Assembly: GCF_022844445.1 (NCBI RefSeq)
Contig: NZ_JALHLS010000007.1
Location: 62,001 to 126,000 of the forward strand
Length of the DNA stretch: 64,000 bases
Origin: Hyphomonas sp.
GTDB taxonomy: Bacteria > Pseudomonadota > Alphaproteobacteria > Caulobacterales > Hyphomonadaceae
Direction of reading: 5' to 3'
The stretch's first letter is position 1. The number at the start of each line of letters is the position of its first letter. Under the pieces are notes generated by a model. It was not told the origin of the DNA, searched no databases, and saw nothing but the letters and a program-made list of their open reading frames with translations. The position numbers and the translations under genes were made by a program. Below, in pieces: positions 10,499 to 19,848 of the stretch.

Positions 10499-10978
10499 AT
10501 GTCTCGACGTTCTGATGGAGCGGCGAACGAAGGTGCGCGCAAGCAAGGGCCTACGCGAAGGCTGGTTCTTGGAGCGACTGCGGCACCGCTGTTCGTCAAC
10601 CTGGGTGCAGATCAGGTTGCACATGCATGTGAGGCCTGGCTCGCCGACTATTCTGAACGCGAACGCCTGATCAGGCGGTGGCAGCAGCTCGAAACCCGGC
10701 TCTTCAGATTGCACAATTGGCCAAAGCTTTCGGGCGAGGAGCGCAATCAGTTCGCCGAGAAGCAGGAGATGGATAATCTTGACCAAAGTATCGATATCCT
10801 TGGTGACAGGAATCGAGCGGTCCTTGCGTCTCTACCGGGGATGTTCGCGACTTCGTCGCGCGGCATCTGCGGAAAGCTTGCGGTGGCGCTGATCGAGGTC
10901 TGTCCTGATGAGAACGAAGAGGCCCATCTCCTCATCGCCAGCATTCTCCGCGACTACCGCGCGCTGCACGGAAGCTGA
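10499..10978 (+). CDS. Conserved hypothetical protein, copy 1 of an island-flanking paralogue pair
   Basis: 159 aa from ATG 10499 (MSRRSDGAANEG...), TRRLVLGATAAPLFV Tat-like/hydrophobic segment; near-identical to 22232..22711. Confidence 0.75.
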   Translation: MSRRSDGAANEGARKQGPTRRLVLGATAAPLFVNLGADQVAHACEAWLADYSERERLIRRWQQLETRLFRLHNWPKLSGEERNQFAEKQEMDNLDQSIDILGDRNRAVLASLPGMFATSSRGICGKLAVALIEVCPDENEEAHLLIASILRDYRALHGS

Positions 10979-11016
10979 CAGGATTTCTGACGCCAGGATC
11001 TGAGTTTACTGTCCAG

Positions 11017-11067
11017 CGTCACTTTTACTAGTGACGAATCGTCGGCGTTTGTGCTAGTTATGCCGAC
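11017..11067. promoter_or_regulatory. Inverted repeats in the putative abiE promoter/operator
   Basis: CGTCACT-TTTACT-AGTGACG (11017-11036) and GTCGGC-N15-GCCGAC (11041-11067), immediately before the ATG at 11071. Confidence 0.5.
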
Positions 11068-11070
11068 ATT

Positions 11071-11718
11071 ATGTCACAAACACCTCACACACTCCGCTCA
11101 TCGAGCAAAAAAGGGGATGCGCTCACGCAAGCGGAGCGCGCACTTGCTCTCCTCGACAAGACACCGCTCCTGCGGGCGCGCGATCTTGTCGACGCCGGAA
11201 TCGCACGCGAAACGCTGCGCCGTCTCGTCCAGAGCGGTGAGCTCGAACAACCCGATCGTGGACTCTATCGCCGCGTCGGCGGTGAAATGGCGGCGGAAGC
11301 CTCGATTGCCGAGGTCTCGCGACGGACACCGCATGCCGTGGTCGCGCTCCTATCGGCGCTTCGCTTCCATGGCCTGACGACCCAGGTGCCCCATGAAGTA
11401 TGGGTCTATATCGGCCGCAAGGCGCGTGTTCCGGCACGTACGCCCGTCAAACTCAGGGTGTTCCGCGTGGACGGTGACGGACTGACGCTCGGGATCGACG
11501 ACCACGTCATCGACGGCGTGCCGGTCAAGATCACCAACACGGCACGGACGATTGTGGACTGTTTCAAACGACGGGACGAAATCGGGCTCGACGTGGCGAT
11601 CGAAGCCCTTCGCGATGCCCGGCGGCAGCGGAAAGTAGACCTGAATGAAGTCTGGCGTATCGCTGAACGCCGCCGTGCACTGACCTACATGCGACCCTAT
11701 CTCGAAGCTCTGGGCTAG
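11071..11718 (+). CDS. abiEi: AbiEi-type antitoxin / transcriptional regulator (type IV TA)
   Basis: 215 aa; winged-helix N-terminus (LLDKTPLLRARDLVDAGIARETLRRLVQSGELEQPDRGLYR); followed by AbiEii-like gene. Confidence 0.85.
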   Translation: MSQTPHTLRSSSKKGDALTQAERALALLDKTPLLRARDLVDAGIARETLRRLVQSGELEQPDRGLYRRVGGEMAAEASIAEVSRRTPHAVVALLSALRFHGLTTQVPHEVWVYIGRKARVPARTPVKLRVFRVDGDGLTLGIDDHVIDGVPVKITNTARTIVDCFKRRDEIGLDVAIEALRDARRQRKVDLNEVWRIAERRRALTYMRPYLEALG

Positions 11719-11732
11719 GGGGAGCCTGAACC

Positions 11733-12647
11733 ATGACCGTCAACATTGCTGCTTCGGTTCGCACGCGATTGACCACCCTCGCCAGGCAACAAGGCGATGC
11801 GGTCGACCGTGTCTTTCTCCGCTACGCGATCGAGCGTCTCCTCTATCGGCTCGCCCAGACCGACTACCGTGATCAATTCGTGCTCAAGGGAGCCATGCTG
11901 TTTTCACTTTGGGCGCCCGTTCCTTATCGCAGCACCGGCGACCTTGATCTGCTCGGTCACGGCGATCCTGCGCCGGAACGCATGGCGGCGATCTTCACCG
12001 CGATCTGCGTCGCCGCCGTCGATGATGACGGCGTCGTCTATGACGCCGCCAGCGTGCGTGCGGAGAGTGTCCGCGACGATGAGGATTATCGCGGTGTTCG
12101 TGTCTCGCTGACGGCTACGCTCGCCGGCGCGCGCCTGGCGATCCAGATTGATATCGGATTTGGCGACGCCGTGACGCCCGGCGCATCTGACGTCGATTAT
12201 CCGTCGCTTCTTGGCTTTCCGTCGCCGTCTCTCCGTGCCTATCCGGCAGAGACTGTTGTTGCGGAAAAGCTCGAAGCGCTTGTCTCGCTCGATATGCGCA
12301 ACAGCCGGATGAAAGACTTCTTCGATCTCTGGGTGATCGCGAAGACATTTGCGTTTGATGGTCCAACGCTCGCGACCGCCGTCGCTGCGACGTTCGAGCG
12401 CCGCGGCACGGCGCTTCCCCAAGGCTCGCCTGTTGCGCTGACCAAGACTTTCTCAAACGACGCAGGAAAGCAGTCTCTGTGGCGAGCGTTCTTGAACCGC
12501 ACCACGATCGCCGTTGCGCCCGAGCCACTCCCTGAACTGGTCGCGTTCATTGCGGAATTCGTCGCGCCGCTCATGGCAACCAAAGCGGCCACCACCATGA
12601 TGGGAATGACGTGGCAGCCGGGTGGACCTTGGGTTTCTGGCGCATAG
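11733..12647 (+). CDS. abiEii: AbiEii/AbiGii-type nucleotidyltransferase toxin
   Basis: 304 aa; QFVLKGAMLFSLWAPVPYRSTGDLDLLG nucleotidyltransferase motif; AETVVAEKLEALVSLDMRNSRMKDFFDL. Confidence 0.88.
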   Translation: MTVNIAASVRTRLTTLARQQGDAVDRVFLRYAIERLLYRLAQTDYRDQFVLKGAMLFSLWAPVPYRSTGDLDLLGHGDPAPERMAAIFTAICVAAVDDDGVVYDAASVRAESVRDDEDYRGVRVSLTATLAGARLAIQIDIGFGDAVTPGASDVDYPSLLGFPSPSLRAYPAETVVAEKLEALVSLDMRNSRMKDFFDLWVIAKTFAFDGPTLATAVAATFERRGTALPQGSPVALTKTFSNDAGKQSLWRAFLNRTTIAVAPEPLPELVAFIAEFVAPLMATKAATTMMGMTWQPGGPWVSGA

Positions 12648-12686
12648 ACGACATCGGACGGGTACTGAGGTTTTTGGGGGTAGGGG

Positions 12687-15600
12687 ATGAGCTGGCAAGA
12701 AGTCCGAGAAAATATTGCTGAGGTCGTACTTCTCGCTCGTGCGGCAAGCGGGTATTTCGACAAGACCTTGAAAAGCATCGTTCGGCAAAAAGTGGACCGT
12801 CACTTCCGGACCAATCGCCCGCTTCGGGAGCATCGGTATCCTGCCATTCGTCGTGCGATGGGTTCTGTTGGTACCCATCCATACGTGTCAATCGGGGCTA
12901 TTGCTGCGTTGTACGCGATTGTGAGTGTGTGGACTTGGTACGCCCCATTGCCTGGTCCGACTGCTCCCGACAAGGTCCGTGACTACTTTCGCGACTTTCA
13001 ATCCATCAATATGGCATTGTTGGGGGTGCAAGCTTCGTTCATCGGCCTTGTCTTTCCGCTTGTCATCGCCTTCGTTGGTTTGCTCAATCAAGGCCGAGCG
13101 TCTTTTGCGACGCGTCTCACCATATACTTCGACGAAAGCGGCGCCCGCCTTGTCGGCATTAGTTCGCTGCTTCTTTGCATAGTCATCGCATTGCAGCTCC
13201 CACTCGCGGGCATAATTCCTGTGAGAGTGGTTGCCGCAGGCGCAATCCTCAATCTGATCTGGCTCGCTCTGAATATTGCAGTGTTAGGATTCTTCCTTTT
13301 TCGAACTGTCGCATTTGTCCAACCGGCACAGCGCGATCCGATTACCTGGTCTTATGTTGCCAACGTTGCGTGGCGCTACGAACTCCACGCACAACTGATC
13401 GCAAACAATTGGGGAAACGCAGGCACCTACGGCCATCTTCCTGCCGGCGACGAAAATGGGCGGGCCAGCATCTATTGCTCACCGCTTTGGGACTCAGACC
13501 CCGTGCTGGCGAGCCGAGACCTGCGACGCGATCACGTCCTCGACGATGTGCGCTTCGGCGTCATCCGGCCTGTCGCTTTCGCCTGGCTCAAGGCAGCCGA
13601 ACGCCCATCAAATGCGAGCGACGTCAGTCTAGCGTTTCCTGTATCCCCGGGCGAGAGCTACACGGATGATACTGTACTCGCTAGATCGCAAGAACCACTT
13701 GGCTGGGGTGGACGCACGGCGATTCGCCTCGGATTCCTCTTTCGGAAAAAGTCGCGCTTCCCGACCGAGAACGCAGATACGTCTACTGTCTTGAAGGAGA
13801 TGGTCACTGAACTCCTCACGTTGGCGGATCTTCGGAAAGTTGAAGAGTTTGGTTCTCAGCTCAGGACAGTCAAAGAATTCCATGCCTTCTTGTACCTGAT
13901 CGCTCAGGCGACAGATCACGACTTCAACTTTTCCGAACTCGAATCCACGTGGACAAAAAGCGTCGGACAGCAATGGGCGTCGCAGTACCGCGACCTACAA
14001 AGGCGGGTCACCGAGCGCCTCGGCGATGAACCTGAACTTTTCGCGCGTTGTTGCTATCTGCCTGCGGATATCTATGCGCAATGCCGTGATACCGTTTCTC
14101 CCACCGCTCTTGCGCCACTCCTCGATGTGTCCGCCAACCTGTTCCATCACTTGATGGTGTGGGCGGTAGCCGCGCACAGGGATGAAGCAGGGCAGACGCC
14201 AGGACCGGGGGAGTCATTTATGCTTACTCGTCTTGGCACCAACCACGCGGGCGCGTGGCGCAGCCTCGTAGCGGGTCGGGAGCGACTACTCGATGTGATC
14301 CTACGGTGGCCAAAAGGCGAAACACCGACCTGGACTGAACTCCGCCGGCATAATGTCAATTCAATACGGCATCTTCAGCTCACGGCCGAAATGGTGGGTC
14401 GAAGCGCCTGGAACGGTGATAGAATTGCCGTTCTATGGTCTGTCGATCTCCTCATCGGCTGGATAGAGCGTGCAGAACGCGATTGGCCAGATCAAGGCCA
14501 CACGTGGTGGGCGCTACGACCCCAAGCGCTTACACTCGACTTGTTCTCCGCCGAATGGCCTGAAATTGAAGCATTGCCGATTACAACCACCGATGCGCGC
14601 CCGACTCCGAGAGATGTCTACGCTGGCATCTTCCACAATGCCTGGCGTGACTACATCATCGCGCTTGCGACGGTGTGCATACATTGGTGCCGTGAGTTTG
14701 GTGTCAGTGGTACTGCGGCGCTCGCGGCTCGCATGCTTCTATCAGGTCGCCGGCATGACCAAGGGGCCTCAAGCGTCAGAGAGGCAGAGCCCCCAGACAC
14801 AAGCAGCATTCTGATCGCGTTGCTCCGTATTGTCGGTGCAGGCTGGCGGTTCGACAAATCATATGCCAGCCGTTTTGATCATCTCGCCGAGCGACTTGGC
14901 GAGTTGCGCCAAGAGCCATGGGTTTCCATGCGAATCTATTCGTCGAGCGGCGGACTTGGCTTCTCAGCTCTGTACACTGAGCATGCTCTTGCAATGATGG
15001 CCGCTACCGACCCAGCCAACCAGCTGGTCGTCGGTGATGGTTTGCGACGGATGCTCGTTGATGGCGACGACGTCCCGAAGCGGCGGCGGGAGGAATATCT
15101 CCGTGCTCTGCTAACGGCATTAGCTGATATTGATCGCGTTGAATGGGAGCCGATCCTTGGTGCGCTGCTAGCCGATCCACAAAGTACCGGATTCGAAACG
15201 CGGCTTGCTGCGGTTCGCTCGTTGCTGGAGCAATCGATTCAGGTCCTAGATTCACACCGCCTACAGGCAATCCGGGATGCCGAGATCGATCCCGAGCGTC
15301 TCCTTGAGGTCGCATCGGCAGCCGGGAAACTGGCATTCAGCGCAGCAACAGGCGCATTCCCAATCCATGTCTTTTCGGCAGTCGAGACGGTGCAAGAGGA
15401 ACTGACGGAGTTCACGCTACGCTCACTCAATCAGGAAAAGGGTGCATTCTCCAAACCTCAGATGGCGCAACCCGTCTCGAATGAGGAAAGCTGGTGGAGC
15501 GCGACGATGCGCGATCAGGTGGCGAGCATCATCTGGCGGGACGTGCTGCAGGCCACCCCGTTCGAAACCCTGATAGGCACATCACCCGAAGAGTTTTGGT

Positions 15601-16046
15601 CTGTCGTCAAAAATGGTGCAAACAATATCCGTGGTGCAGGCGGTGAGCCGATCCTTGTTATCTCGAGTAGCATGGAGCCGCGGTGGCTGCATGAATGGCG
15701 TTGGGCTGAGTTCCGAGAAGGCTATAAACGACCCGAAGACCTCACGGTGCATCGCGAAAACAATGAGGAACCAGGCTACGAATTCTCGCTGAACGACATT
15801 CGCGTGTATCGAGCCGCTTGCTACCGTGGAGAATGCTATCTTCTATCGCGTACAATGCTTGAGAAAGTGCGGTTCCGCGATTTCGGTGATGGTTCGCAGG
15901 TGAAGGTTGATTTCGAGAGCGATGCATCTGATCCGTGGCGCGGTTCGCTCACGGTCAAATACCAACGCGCCGTGCAAATCGGTCGAACGCAGTCCTATAG
16001 AATCCGTCACGCCCAACTGACGGAAGGACCCGAAGAAGAAGTGTAG
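12687..16046 (+). CDS. Uncharacterised 1119-aa protein with N-terminal transmembrane region and large soluble C-terminal part
   Basis: Long ORF on the same strand, 39 bp after abiEii; four hydrophobic segments between about aa 65 and 215, then ~900 aa without clear TM. Confidence 0.8.
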   Translation: MSWQEVRENIAEVVLLARAASGYFDKTLKSIVRQKVDRHFRTNRPLREHRYPAIRRAMGSVGTHPYVSIGAIAALYAIVSVWTWYAPLPGPTAPDKVRDYFRDFQSINMALLGVQASFIGLVFPLVIAFVGLLNQGRASFATRLTIYFDESGARLVGISSLLLCIVIALQLPLAGIIPVRVVAAGAILNLIWLALNIAVLGFFLFRTVAFVQPAQRDPITWSYVANVAWRYELHAQLIANNWGNAGTYGHLPAGDENGRASIYCSPLWDSDPVLASRDLRRDHVLDDVRFGVIRPVAFAWLKAAERPSNASDVSLAFPVSPGESYTDDTVLARSQEPLGWGGRTAIRLGFLFRKKSRFPTENADTSTVLKEMVTELLTLADLRKVEEFGSQLRTVKEFHAFLYLIAQATDHDFNFSELESTWTKSVGQQWASQYRDLQRRVTERLGDEPELFARCCYLPADIYAQCRDTVSPTALAPLLDVSANLFHHLMVWAVAAHRDEAGQTPGPGESFMLTRLGTNHAGAWRSLVAGRERLLDVILRWPKGETPTWTELRRHNVNSIRHLQLTAEMVGRSAWNGDRIAVLWSVDLLIGWIERAERDWPDQGHTWWALRPQALTLDLFSAEWPEIEALPITTTDARPTPRDVYAGIFHNAWRDYIIALATVCIHWCREFGVSGTAALAARMLLSGRRHDQGASSVREAEPPDTSSILIALLRIVGAGWRFDKSYASRFDHLAERLGELRQEPWVSMRIYSSSGGLGFSALYTEHALAMMAATDPANQLVVGDGLRRMLVDGDDVPKRRREEYLRALLTALADIDRVEWEPILGALLADPQSTGFETRLAAVRSLLEQSIQVLDSHRLQAIRDAEIDPERLLEVASAAGKLAFSAATGAFPIHVFSAVETVQEELTEFTLRSLNQEKGAFSKPQMAQPVSNEESWWSATMRDQVASIIWRDVLQATPFETLIGTSPEEFWSVVKNGANNIRGAGGEPILVISSSMEPRWLHEWRWAEFREGYKRPEDLTVHRENNEEPGYEFSLNDIRVYRAACYRGECYLLSRTMLEKVRFRDFGDGSQVKVDFESDASDPWRGSLTVKYQRAVQIGRTQSYRIRHAQLTEGPEEEV

Positions 16047-16137
16047 GACTCGATCAAGAAATCAGCGATCTACTTCCGTCGGCTCGATCAGGACAATTGT
16101 GTTATCCAGCGGCGTGGCGTCGAGAATGAGAGTCAAG

Positions 16138-16235
16138 CCAGCGCCGCTGTCGTCGGCCATGCGGCGCCGCCGAACGACACGATTGGATTAACGCTGCCGG
16201 TCGCCGCCCATGACGATCAGAGCCAACATGGCCCA
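16138..16235 (+). repeat. Island dispersed repeat copy R1
   Basis: AACGACACGATTGGATTAACGCTGCCGGTCGCC...AGCCAACATGGCCC; 57-bp spacing between AACGAC and GGCCC anchors. 5' third weakly conserved. Confidence 0.65.
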
Positions 16236-16390
16236 TTCCTGCCGATCACGAACGTTCCTGAGGCTGAGGCCGGAGCCAACTACTTCTTTGGGCTGTGAGG
16301 GAAACCATCGCTTCCGAACCCCGGCCAAACGGCCGCCGGTTGAGGCTGTAACTTATTCTCCAAGGCATCCTCTCGACCGCCCCTTCCAAA

Positions 16391-16415
16391 CCCTTCTCCC
16401 AGGAAGGGAGAAGGG
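16391..16415. repeat. Perfect 10-bp stem hairpin in intergenic DNA (REP-like or terminator-like)
   Basis: CCCTTCTCCC-AGGAA-GGGAGAAGGG. Confidence 0.5.
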
Positions 16416-16449
16416 GCGGAGTTTGAAGTTTCAGTGCACTTCGCTCGCG

Positions 16450-17082
16450 CTAAAAGCGCAAAGACGCACCAAGCAAAAAGTCAATTGTCTGATACTGGGC
16501 CTGCAACTTACTACCTGCCGCTCCAGGGAGGTTGGGATCGTCGATGAAAAAGGCGCGAACCTCGCCAAATGCTGTCCAGCGTTGGCCAAGCGCGAGATCC
16601 GCACCCAGAATCCCCTGGCCAGCCAACAAGCCCGAGTCAGAGTATTGCCCCGCTGCCGGGCCTCCAGTCAGGTCGAAATCAACCTCCGTCACAAAGCCGA
16701 CCCCCGCACCGACATAGGGTTGAACCGCGCCGAGCGCTCCGAAGCTGTACAGACCGTTCACCATGATGGCGGTTGAGGCGTAGTCGCCCTCGCGGGCAAT
16801 GCTGGTCGGCAGGCTGTCCACGTCGCTCGACCGATACGTGTACTCGATCTCACTGCGCCATGGACCCGCGTAGTCGTAGCCTACGGCACCGCCGACCATC
16901 AACCCGCTGCTGAACTTGGCGTTCGCATTTGCACCGCCAGTGCTGATGTCGCTGTCATTGAGCGTCGACAGCCCGCCATAGGCGCGAGCGTAAAAGCCGG
17001 GTTCCGTCGCCGGGGCTTCAGCTTGAGCCACACCTGCGTAAGCCGCCAGAGCCGCCATAATGACCAGTTCGTGTTTAATCAT
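16450..17082 (-). CDS. Outer-membrane beta-barrel protein
   Basis: Start at ATG 17082 (MIKHELVIMAALAAYAGVAQAEA signal peptide); GFYARAYGGLSTL..., alternating barrel strands, C-terminal aromatic (LLGASLRF). Confidence 0.85.
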   Translation of the reverse strand: MIKHELVIMAALAAYAGVAQAEAPATEPGFYARAYGGLSTLNDSDISTGGANANAKFSSGLMVGGAVGYDYAGPWRSEIEYTYRSSDVDSLPTSIAREGDYASTAIMVNGLYSFGALGAVQPYVGAGVGFVTEVDFDLTGGPAAGQYSDSGLLAGQGILGADLALGQRWTAFGEVRAFFIDDPNLPGAAGSKLQAQYQTIDFLLGASLRF

Positions 17083-17240
17083 GCCTTCATCTCCTTGTTC
17101 TGAGGCATGTTGGATACGTTTCATGTCCAGCCTTCGATAGGCTCGCCGGAGGCCTTTTGCACCAACTGGAGGCGTTTCTGCACGAATGGCGCTCCGGTGG
17201 GGCAACAGATTCGCCAATGGCGGGGTTCTTGCAGGAATGG

Positions 17241-18125
17241 TCAGGCTTTCGGAAACTTGGCGGCGACCTCCGCCTGGCGGCTGCGGGAGACCGGAACAGT
17301 TGCGCCCGAAAGCAGCACGCAGGACATACGACCTTCCTCCATCCGAACTCCCGCTACCTGAGCTCTGGCGACCCAGTGCGAGCGGTGCACCTGAAGGCCT
17401 TTGTCCGACGCTGCGAGTTCCGCCACGGCCTTTCCGAACGAATAGAGAATGAGCGCCTCGCCGCGGGTCGTCTTCACGCGGAGGTAATGGAGCTCGGCGC
17501 TGAGCATGACGAGTTCGCGGCCCAATGCGGGCGTCAGCCGCGCCAGAAATGGTAGGTCCACGTCATTGTCCGCCGCCCGAGGCGGAGCGCGTTCCGGGCC
17601 TTTCACGGGTGGCTCGCTGCCGGTCGAGACCTCCACATCTCGCGCCACCGCTGGACCTTCTTCGAACAGTGACAATTGGGGGAGACGCAGCGTCCGCGCC
17701 GCGTTCAGCCCTAGCCATACCAGCATAATCGGCGGGGCCAGCGCAAAGACTTCGTCGATCACCAATGCGCTCAGCGACTGGCGCATTTCGCCCGGGTTAT
17801 CCTCCAATCCGAACGCCCAATCGAGCCCAACTGCCACCGGCGCGAAGAGCCCCGCGCCTATACCGCCCGCGACGGCGATCTGCTGCCAGGGGGCGAGACT
17901 ACGCGTCAGCCGAAGCTGCGACACCCCCAGCTGCGATAGCTGCAACAGCCCGAGCGGCAAGCCGACGTGTGCGATCCAATAGAGACACCGCTCCACCGGC
18001 TCCAACATGCGCGACGACTCAGGGTTGAGTAGAGTGAACAGCATCGCTAGCCCGGCGCCTGAAACGGCAAGGAACGAAGGCCAAGAGATGGCAGCTTGCT
18101 GCAAGCGTGTTTGACGGAATAGCAT
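17241..18125 (-). CDS. Membrane-anchored LytTR-family DNA-binding regulator
   Basis: N-terminal hydrophobic helices; C-terminal LytTR-like ELVMLSAELHYLRVKTTRGEALILYSFGKAVAEL...VHRSHWVARAQVAGV. Confidence 0.85.
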   Translation of the reverse strand: MLFRQTRLQQAAISWPSFLAVSGAGLAMLFTLLNPESSRMLEPVERCLYWIAHVGLPLGLLQLSQLGVSQLRLTRSLAPWQQIAVAGGIGAGLFAPVAVGLDWAFGLEDNPGEMRQSLSALVIDEVFALAPPIMLVWLGLNAARTLRLPQLSLFEEGPAVARDVEVSTGSEPPVKGPERAPPRAADNDVDLPFLARLTPALGRELVMLSAELHYLRVKTTRGEALILYSFGKAVAELAASDKGLQVHRSHWVARAQVAGVRMEEGRMSCVLLSGATVPVSRSRQAEVAAKFPKA

Positions 18126-18313
18126 GCAGTCCTATTGGCAGAGCGGGCGTAAATGGCAACTGACTGGCTCGATGTTGAGACGCTCGCTGTGGCCGTCTAA
18201 ACTTGCGACAACATTGGTGAAGCCGGCTAGAGCTTGGAACGTGGACCTCGCCGCGGCCTGCGACTATGCCGGCACGCGAGCGACCAAACCGAAATCGGAC
18301 GAGTGACCGAGTT

Positions 18314-18413
18314 CGGCGAACTGCAGCCTGGCGGCGATGATGCTCGCGAATGACAGGACTGAGGTGACCCTGCCGGACGCCGAAATCGATCCTCGGAGCC
18401 AGCTTGGCCCTAA
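18314..18413 (+). repeat. Island dispersed repeat copy R2
   Basis: CGGCGA-(35 bp anchor spacing)-AATGACAGGACTGAGGTGACCCTGCCGGACGCC...AGCTTGGCCCTAA. Confidence 0.8.
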
Positions 18414-18670
18414 ACGGTCGGTTGCTACGCAACGAGACTTTGGCTCGAAGAACCTGGGGCAGGTCAGCCGTAGTCGACTTTACAACGAAGGATAAAGGTA
18501 TCGTAGAAACCAAAACTGGTAATGCAAAGCTCAGCCAAGACCAAAGAGATGTGCAAGCCGATGTTAAGGCAGGCAGAGAAGTTATTCCCCGAAGTAAGAA
18601 TGCAGCTGATGCTGGCCTCACTCCGAATCAGCCCACGAAAATGAACAGCTTTGAGGAGGACCGCTATTGA
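18404..18670 (+). CDS. Orphan C-terminal toxin-like fragment, putative PD-(D/E)XK nuclease domain
   Basis: VVDFTTKDKGIVETKTGNAKLSQDQRDVQADVKAGREVI resembles D...(E)xK nuclease toxin tails; no N-terminal delivery domain; upstream end merges into repeat R2. Confidence 0.5.
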   Translation: MALNGRLLRNETLARRTWGRSAVVDFTTKDKGIVETKTGNAKLSQDQRDVQADVKAGREVIPRSKNAADAGLTPNQPTKMNSFEEDRY

Positions 18671-19299
18671 GTGCTGCTCGTCCCGACCTATGCGATTTGA
18701 CATTCAAAAGACAAGTCGTGATCCAGTGTTGCGATGCTTTGGAACGCGAGGGATTCACTCGCTTCAGGAAGGACAAAGTTGATTGGCCGCTAGGGGAAGA
18801 GTTTCACTGCTGGGTGGGCTTAAACTCCAGCCTCTCGCCAGAGTTTGTTCATATAAGTCCATTCGTCGGGCTGCATGTAAAACCGATAGAAAAGCTTTGG
18901 ACTTCATACAAGGTTGGAAAGTACACTACAAAATATGATCGGGCGGTCGCCACTTATGCCCGCCACGTTGGTGAGATTTCGCCAAGTGAATCCGAGTTTA
19001 AGTTTACTCGGGCGACTGACATTGAATCAGAGTCGCGCCGCCTTGCGCGGCTTTATGCGACGGTTGGTTTCGAATTCGCCGAAGCGATCGCCGATTACCA
19101 ATCTCTGCTTCCACTATTGAAGGAGCGTATCGGCATGCTTGGGGCTTATCCCGAAAGAGTGGCCTGCTGTTTGTATTTGATGGGCCGCAAGGCAGACTCG
19201 CGAAAATTTGTCGAAGCGTTCGTTTCGGCACATCACGATTACTTTGCCGGTTTTGCAGATCCGTTTCTGAAAAGGCTGGACGAAGAAAGATTGACTTGA
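18667..19299 (+). CDS. Putative immunity protein for the upstream toxin fragment
   Basis: 210 aa; TTG start overlaps the TGA stop of the upstream ORF (TTGA), indicating coupling; no recognised domain. Confidence 0.5.
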   Translation: MSAARPDLCDLTFKRQVVIQCCDALEREGFTRFRKDKVDWPLGEEFHCWVGLNSSLSPEFVHISPFVGLHVKPIEKLWTSYKVGKYTTKYDRAVATYARHVGEISPSESEFKFTRATDIESESRRLARLYATVGFEFAEAIADYQSLLPLLKERIGMLGAYPERVACCLYLMGRKADSRKFVEAFVSAHHDYFAGFADPFLKRLDEERLT

Positions 19300-19411
19300 G
19301 GCTGCTGTGACCCCCGACCAATCCTCCGATTGGTGTCAAGGTAGAGCCGGTGGAAGAAGCCTGAATCTCTAAATAACGGTCAATCGTCCTCGGCCCTCTC
19401 GTGTCAACTTT

Positions 19412-19511
19412 CGGCGATCTCCGGCCTGGCGAAGGAGACGTACCCGAATGACAGCACTGAGGTGACTCTGACGGACGCCGAAGGCGATTGGAGGAGATGG
19501 CTTGGCCCTAA
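19412..19511 (+). repeat. Island dispersed repeat copy R3
   Basis: CGGCGATCTCCGGCCTGGCG...AATGACAGCACTGAGGTGACTCTGACGGACGCC...TGGCTTGGCCCTAA; same 35/57 spacing. Confidence 0.8.
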
Positions 19512-19521
19512 GCGAAGATGG

Positions 19522-19803
19522 CTACGGGCACGCGCCGAAGAATGCGCAGCCGCCGATGAACGCAACAAATAGGACTGGGCCAATAAGCGCTGGCGAAGTA
19601 AGGGCAAGAACCCACCACGCACGCAATCCTTTCGCAGCGAAAACAGTGGCGAGAAGAACTCCCCACAGAACCAATAAAACGCCGCTGACTTGGATGCCCA
19701 AATCAGCCTGAAGCGGAGGAATGCGCCACAAATACATCACCTCAGCGGCGAATGCCGCTAACCCCGCACAGAGAGTGGCGATCGTGCCGGCATCAAGCTT
19801 CAT
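19522..19803 (-). CDS. Small integral membrane protein
   Basis: 93 aa with three to four hydrophobic segments; sits between repeats R3 and R4. Confidence 0.55.
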   Translation of the reverse strand: MKLDAGTIATLCAGLAAFAAEVMYLWRIPPLQADLGIQVSGVLLVLWGVLLATVFAAKGLRAWWVLALTSPALIGPVLFVAFIGGCAFFGACP

Positions 19804-19848
19804 CTGACGAGTGTTACTGAGAGCGAATCCTTTCGCAATGACCGTTCT

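Noticed and set aside
18019-18621. 200-aa minus-strand ORF across repeat R2
   Set aside because: Frame crosses the repeat and antisense of the toxin/LytTR genes; similar short ORFs in R3/R4 are just translations of the repeat.
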